64,000 bases of DNA from Mucilaginibacter sp. SG564 (GTDB lineage Bacteria; Bacteroidota; Bacteroidia; Sphingobacteriales; Sphingobacteriaceae), in the NCBI RefSeq assembly GCF_013149275.1, contig NZ_JABGNA010000007.1, forward strand, positions 1 through 64,000. The letters are read 5' to 3'. Numbering within the stretch: the first letter of the stretch is position 1; the number at the start of each line of letters is the position of its first letter. Shown here in pieces: positions 60,420-64,000 of the stretch. Made by a program: the position numbers and the translations under genes. Below the pieces are notes generated by a model. That model was not told where the DNA came from and did not search any database. It saw nothing but the letters and a program-made list of their open reading frames with translations.

Positions 60420-60755
60420 TCTAAGATTTTTATAGCCAGGCCAACAATAGCAACCGAACCTGTGATGTTTCTTATTCCGTTAAGAACAGTAACCTATCAC
60501 AACAACTTCGGTCAGCACATTGCTTCCGGCTCGCAAATAGTCCTGATACCATCAGGCCCGCTTTTACTTTAATGTTTTGATATAACAGATGTAGGAAAAA
60601 AGGTGCATTACCCAGATTTAAACTCAGCGTAAATTTGCCATTAGTCTTGGTAAAGTGCTTGTAATTGTACCTTTGATAAGTACATACAAATCTGTTCCGG
60701 GTAGTGTAAGGAAAAACCAGGGAATCTTTCCTTTTAAGAGTAAATTTTTAAACAT
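60420..60755 (-). pseudogene. Remnant of a SusC-type TonB-dependent receptor (5' fragment, frameshifted)
   Basis: Reading the minus strand from an ATG at 60755 gives MFKNLLLKGKIPWFFLTLPG, close to SusC signal peptides. In shifted frames follow KTNGKFTLSLNLGNA and FSYICY, then QNIKVKAG. NVLTEVVVIGY (60489-60521) and NITGSVAIVG (60440-60469) come next, the highly conserved carboxypeptidase-like domain and plug-start motifs of SusC proteins. At least three frameshifts and a premature stop disrupt it, and the remaining more than 800 codons of a receptor are missing. The upstream 800 bases (60756-61557) are AT-rich and carry no gene I can support. Confidence 0.8.
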
Positions 60756-61557
60756 GAGATTGAGATTTAGTTGATTAATATCTTTGATTTAAGATTTATG
60801 TAGATAAACAAAATTTTAAGTTTGTAATAGGACCATTAATATAAGGATGAATTGCTTATCCGGTACGGAAAACCTAATCGTGTCCCTTTTAAAGTAGCGA
60901 CATTTAAATTTTGAAGATTGAAAAATTACAGAGTGTAAAGGTTTAATCATATGATCTTCCCGTGATAAATTTTAAACTTATTCCCCGATATCATCCGCTT
61001 CTGCTCCTCCTTTTGGGTTGAGCACATTTAAAACTAAAATGTTATAATACTATTAAATTCAGTGTAATTTCTGCTTCTTCAGAAATTTATATTGGCTTCT
61101 CAACTAATTTAAAGAGAGTGTATTGTTTACACAAGTAAGAAATGAAGATTTACAAATTAATTATTAGTAAATCATTATAGCAGTTAAACATAGCATTTTG
61201 AGGATGTTTTATTAATAAATTACTAACAAAACATTCATTATTATAAAAATGTAACAATGTAAAATTGTTACTGTTAACTATAATAAAACCTAAAAAATCC
61301 ACAACACCTCATAATAATCCCCAAGTAATACCAAAAGGATCATATTTTTTATTGTTTTCGGGTTGTATTTTTTTCAATTAGCAACTCATTATTAAGTGTC
61401 AAAATGCCACACTAAAACATTAATAATGTCATTGCAACATTTAAATAATTATAAAAACCTGCATTAAAAGCATTTATATAAATATATATCCTTTATTTAA
61501 TTGTTAATTTAACATTTATAAATGCCGGTATATTATTCTCCCTCCTTCTATAAAACT

Positions 61558-61595
61558 AGAAAGAGCAGCGATATTATAATATCGCTGCTCTTTCT
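61558..61595 (-). terminator. Terminator of the GH3 gene
   Basis: AGAAAGAGCAGCGATAT and ATATCGCTGCTCTTTCT pair perfectly over 17 bases with a four-base loop, 22 bases after the GH3 stop. Confidence 0.85.
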
Positions 61596-61617
61596 AAATT
61601 ACCAGGATCAACACCTT

Positions 61618-63930
61618 CTACTTATCCCACTGTACCGAAGCTGTATGGGTATCGCTGGAGTTTGTACCTATCTGGATAATGAATTTACCCGGCTCCCAAT
61701 CGTACTTAAGCTGACTGTTATAAAACTTAAGCTCCTCTGGCCTAACCGTAAATGATACCTCTTTTTGCTCACCTGGCTGCAGGCTTATCTTTCTAAAATC
61801 CTTCAGTTCTTTTATCGACCGGCTGATGCTGGCTACCGGGTCGCTGATATAAAGCTGAACCACTTCTTCGCCCGCATATTTACCAGTATTGGTTACTGTG
61901 ACGGTTGCTGTAAGGCTCTCATTGCCTTTGAGCGTTGTTTTGCTGAGTTTAACATCGCTGTATCCAAAAGTGGTATAGCTTAAACCATAACCAAACGGAT
62001 AAAGCGGATCATTGGAAATATCCAGATAGTTTGATTTGAATTTTGACGGCCCGCTGGTATATGGCCTTCCGGTGTTTTTGTGATTATAATAAATAGGTAT
62101 CTGTCCTACACTGCGCGGGAAAGTAGCCGTAATTTTGCCAGCCGGATTATAATCACCAAACAATACATCAGCTACAGCATTACCAGCCTCAGTTCCGGGG
62201 GCCCAAACATCTAATATAGCGCTGGCATGTTTGTCCTCCCAGGTTAAAGTAAGCGGACGGCCATTAAATAATACGATAACCAATGGCTTACCCAATTTGG
62301 CCAACTCTTTCAACATGTTTTTCTGACTTTCTGGAATATCGATATCTGAGCGGCTTGATGATTCGCCCGACATGCTTTGTGATTCACCAACCACAGCCAC
62401 GATCACGTCCGATTTTTTAGCCGCATCAACTGCTTCTTTCAGCAATTCATCGGCTGGTTTAGGATCGACAGCTACCATCTGTTGGCCAAAAAAGTTTAGC
62501 CTTTGTATAAATAAGCTGTCCTCAGTAATATTGGCACCTTTCGCGTAATTAATAGTAACCCCATCACCTACTACATTTTTAATACCCTGCATTACGCTGA
62601 TTGATTTTTGCCAATCACCGGCAACTACCCAGGTGCCCAACATATCACGCTGATTGTTAGCTAATGGGCCTACTAATGCAATGGAACCTGTTTTCTTTAA
62701 TGGCAAAATCTGATTGCTGTTTTTTAACAACACAAATGAATGTTTAGTGATATTGCGTGCCTCGGCGCGGTTTTCGGTTGTTAGCACATCCTTAGCTTCA
62801 CGGCTTGCATCAATTGATTTATAAGGATTATCAAATAATCCCAGTTTGTATTTAGCTTCCAGCACACGGCGGCAAGCCAGGTCAATTTCCTGTTGGGTTA
62901 CCTTACCCGCAGTTAATGATTTTTTAAGTGTAGTTAAAAAGCCTTCGCCTACCATATCCATATCCAAACCAGCTTTCAGAGCCAGGGCCGATACCGTTTG
63001 CAGATCGCCTAATCCATGCGCTGTCATTTCATTAACAGCGGTGTAATCCGATACTACGAAGCCCTTAAAACCCCATTGTTTGCGCAATACATCAGTTAAC
63101 AGCCACTGATTGCCGGTAGCTGGTACCCCATCAACAGTATTAAAAGAGCTCATAAAGCTACCTGCACCTGCATCAACAGCCGCCTTATATGGAGGCAGAT
63201 AATCCTGGTACATTTTAATACGGCTCATATCTACAGTATTGTATTCACGGCCAGCCTCGGCGCCGCCATATAAGGCAAAGTGTTTTACGCAAGCCATCAC
63301 TGCATCGGCATTTTTCATGCTGCTGCCCTGATAACCTTGTACCATGGCCTTAGCTACCTGCGAACCATACCATGGATCTTCGCCCGAACCCTCTGAAATG
63401 CGACCCCAGCGCGCATCGCGCGCTATATCAACCATCGGCGAGTACACCCAATTCAAACCTTCGGCGGTAGCTTCTTTAGCCGCGATCTGTGCGGATCGTT
63501 TGATCAGGCTCATATCCCAGGATGCTGACAATCCCAGCGGAATAGGAAAAATAGTACGGTGACCGTGGATCACATCCAATCCAAAAATAAGCGGGATGTG
63601 TAACCTGGAATTCTTTACCGCCAGGTCCTGAATCTGTTTCACCTGATCGGCTCCCCAAATACCAAACACACCGCCAATGGCGCCATTTTTTATCTTTTCC
63701 TCAACCCCCTTATTTACTACAGACCCTGTAGTTGCCGCGCCAATAGTTACCAGGTTAAGTTGCCCTATTTTTTCATCAAGAGTCATCTTACTCAGTAAAC
63801 CATTAACGTAAGTATTCATTTTGGCATCCTCGGTTTTGCTTTGGGCCGATGCTTTATAAAAAGGGAGCACTGCCACAAAACAAAGCGGAATGACCTTGTT
63901 GGCGATTCGGGTTGAAAAACACTTTTTCAT
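61618..63930 (-). CDS. bglX: Secreted glycoside hydrolase family 3 beta-glucosidase
   Basis: The 770-residue enzyme starts with a signal peptide (NKVIPLCFVAVLPFYKASA) and contains the GH3 N-terminal barrel (about 40-380). The nucleophile Asp lies in GFKGFVVSDYTAV, the second domain (about 400-620) carries VVGESQSMSGESSSRSDI, and a C-terminal fibronectin-III-like domain (about 650-765) follows. BglX-type enzymes release glucose from cellobiose and other beta-glucosides in the periplasm. A GH8 glucanase-type gene lies elsewhere in the window, and a decayed susC lies downstream, so this may be what is left of a glucan-use locus. Confidence 0.93.
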   Translation of the reverse strand: MKKCFSTRIANKVIPLCFVAVLPFYKASAQSKTEDAKMNTYVNGLLSKMTLDEKIGQLNLVTIGAATTGSVVNKGVEEKIKNGAIGGVFGIWGADQVKQIQDLAVKNSRLHIPLIFGLDVIHGHRTIFPIPLGLSASWDMSLIKRSAQIAAKEATAEGLNWVYSPMVDIARDARWGRISEGSGEDPWYGSQVAKAMVQGYQGSSMKNADAVMACVKHFALYGGAEAGREYNTVDMSRIKMYQDYLPPYKAAVDAGAGSFMSSFNTVDGVPATGNQWLLTDVLRKQWGFKGFVVSDYTAVNEMTAHGLGDLQTVSALALKAGLDMDMVGEGFLTTLKKSLTAGKVTQQEIDLACRRVLEAKYKLGLFDNPYKSIDASREAKDVLTTENRAEARNITKHSFVLLKNSNQILPLKKTGSIALVGPLANNQRDMLGTWVVAGDWQKSISVMQGIKNVVGDGVTINYAKGANITEDSLFIQRLNFFGQQMVAVDPKPADELLKEAVDAAKKSDVIVAVVGESQSMSGESSSRSDIDIPESQKNMLKELAKLGKPLVIVLFNGRPLTLTWEDKHASAILDVWAPGTEAGNAVADVLFGDYNPAGKITATFPRSVGQIPIYYNHKNTGRPYTSGPSKFKSNYLDISNDPLYPFGYGLSYTTFGYSDVKLSKTTLKGNESLTATVTVTNTGKYAGEEVVQLYISDPVASISRSIKELKDFRKISLQPGEQKEVSFTVRPEELKFYNSQLKYDWEPGKFIIQIGTNSSDTHTASVQWDK

Positions 63931-64000
63931 TTTTTTAATTTAGATATAATAGAATTGGATAAACAAATATGAACAAAATAAAAGCCATGTAACTGAATAT

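Noticed and set aside
61522..61755. Plus-strand frame of 77 codons over the GH3 3' end
   Set aside because: It runs antisense over the GH3 C-terminus and its terminator, with no sign of a protein family.

Overview
The window looks like a chromosomal segment of a Bacteroidota species, most likely Sphingobacteriaceae and Mucilaginibacter- or Pedobacter-like. This is inferred from Bacteroidota-type -7 promoter boxes (TAnnTTTG) in front of many genes, the near absence of Shine-Dalgarno sequences, two-domain YiaA, SYLF and DUF1569-type proteins, a degraded SusC-type receptor, a NUDIX-type sugar regulator and a dense population of intergenic palindromes. No phage, plasmid or insertion-sequence gene and no CRISPR array was found.

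Layout. 1-4.5 kb: a truncated undecaprenyl-phosphate sugar-1-phosphate transferase, an orphan LytTR response regulator, a secreted GH32 fructan hydrolase and a YiaA membrane protein. 4.6-7.4 kb: a large helical protein, then a small accessory locus (HTH regulator diverging from two translationally coupled small genes, with four 11-bp-spaced repeats between them) beside a tRNA-Arg(TCT). 7.5-9.6 kb: a lipoprotein and a Tat-exported NIF3-like protein. 9.9-14.5 kb: a glycolysis cluster (BadF-type ATPase, divergent NUDIX-type regulator, then pfkA, a second degenerate BadF-type protein and gapA) with a perfect palindrome in the pfkA promoter. 14.9-29.1 kb: an FtsX-like permease, glgB with a histone-like tail, a VOC protein and a maltose/starch oligosaccharide cluster (GH31, GH13, GH65 phosphorylase, beta-phosphoglucomutase) whose spacers are filled by palindromic elements. 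29.3-37.2 kb: ferritin, small 2Fe-2S protein, nuclease lipoprotein, penicillin acylase-like enzyme, SYLF protein and a LuxE-like protein. 37.3-45.5 kb: PH-SHOCT protein, RES/Xre toxin-antitoxin pair, tyrS, rpsA, pyrR and pyrB. 45.5-54.1 kb: serine hydrolase, then a TolC-RND-adaptor efflux operon divergent from a LysR regulator. 54-60.3 kb: a GH8 enzyme with a palindromic element inside its reading frame, an AraC/VOC/DUF1569 group, YdeI, amine oxidase and a Crp/Fnr regulator. 60.3-64 kb: a susC remnant and an intact GH3 beta-glucosidase.

How it works together. Carbohydrate use dominates. GH65 phosphorylase plus beta-phosphoglucomutase would turn disaccharides into glucose plus glucose-6-phosphate, GH13/GH31 would trim oligosaccharides, GlgB would build glycogen, and pfkA-gapA would drain to lower glycolysis, possibly under control of the NUDIX-type regulator. 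GH32, GH8 and GH3 are secreted hydrolases standing alone without SusC/SusD partners.

No single large unknown multi-gene system is evident. The least explained items are: the family of long palindromes whose arms are built from a repeated AGTATCAAG unit; the palindrome family with compensatory stem changes; the 11-bp-phased repeats of the small HTH locus; the paired BadF proteins with the pfkA operator; and the palindrome carried in-frame by the GH8 gene. All functional calls come from reading motifs and recalling families; no database search was possible.
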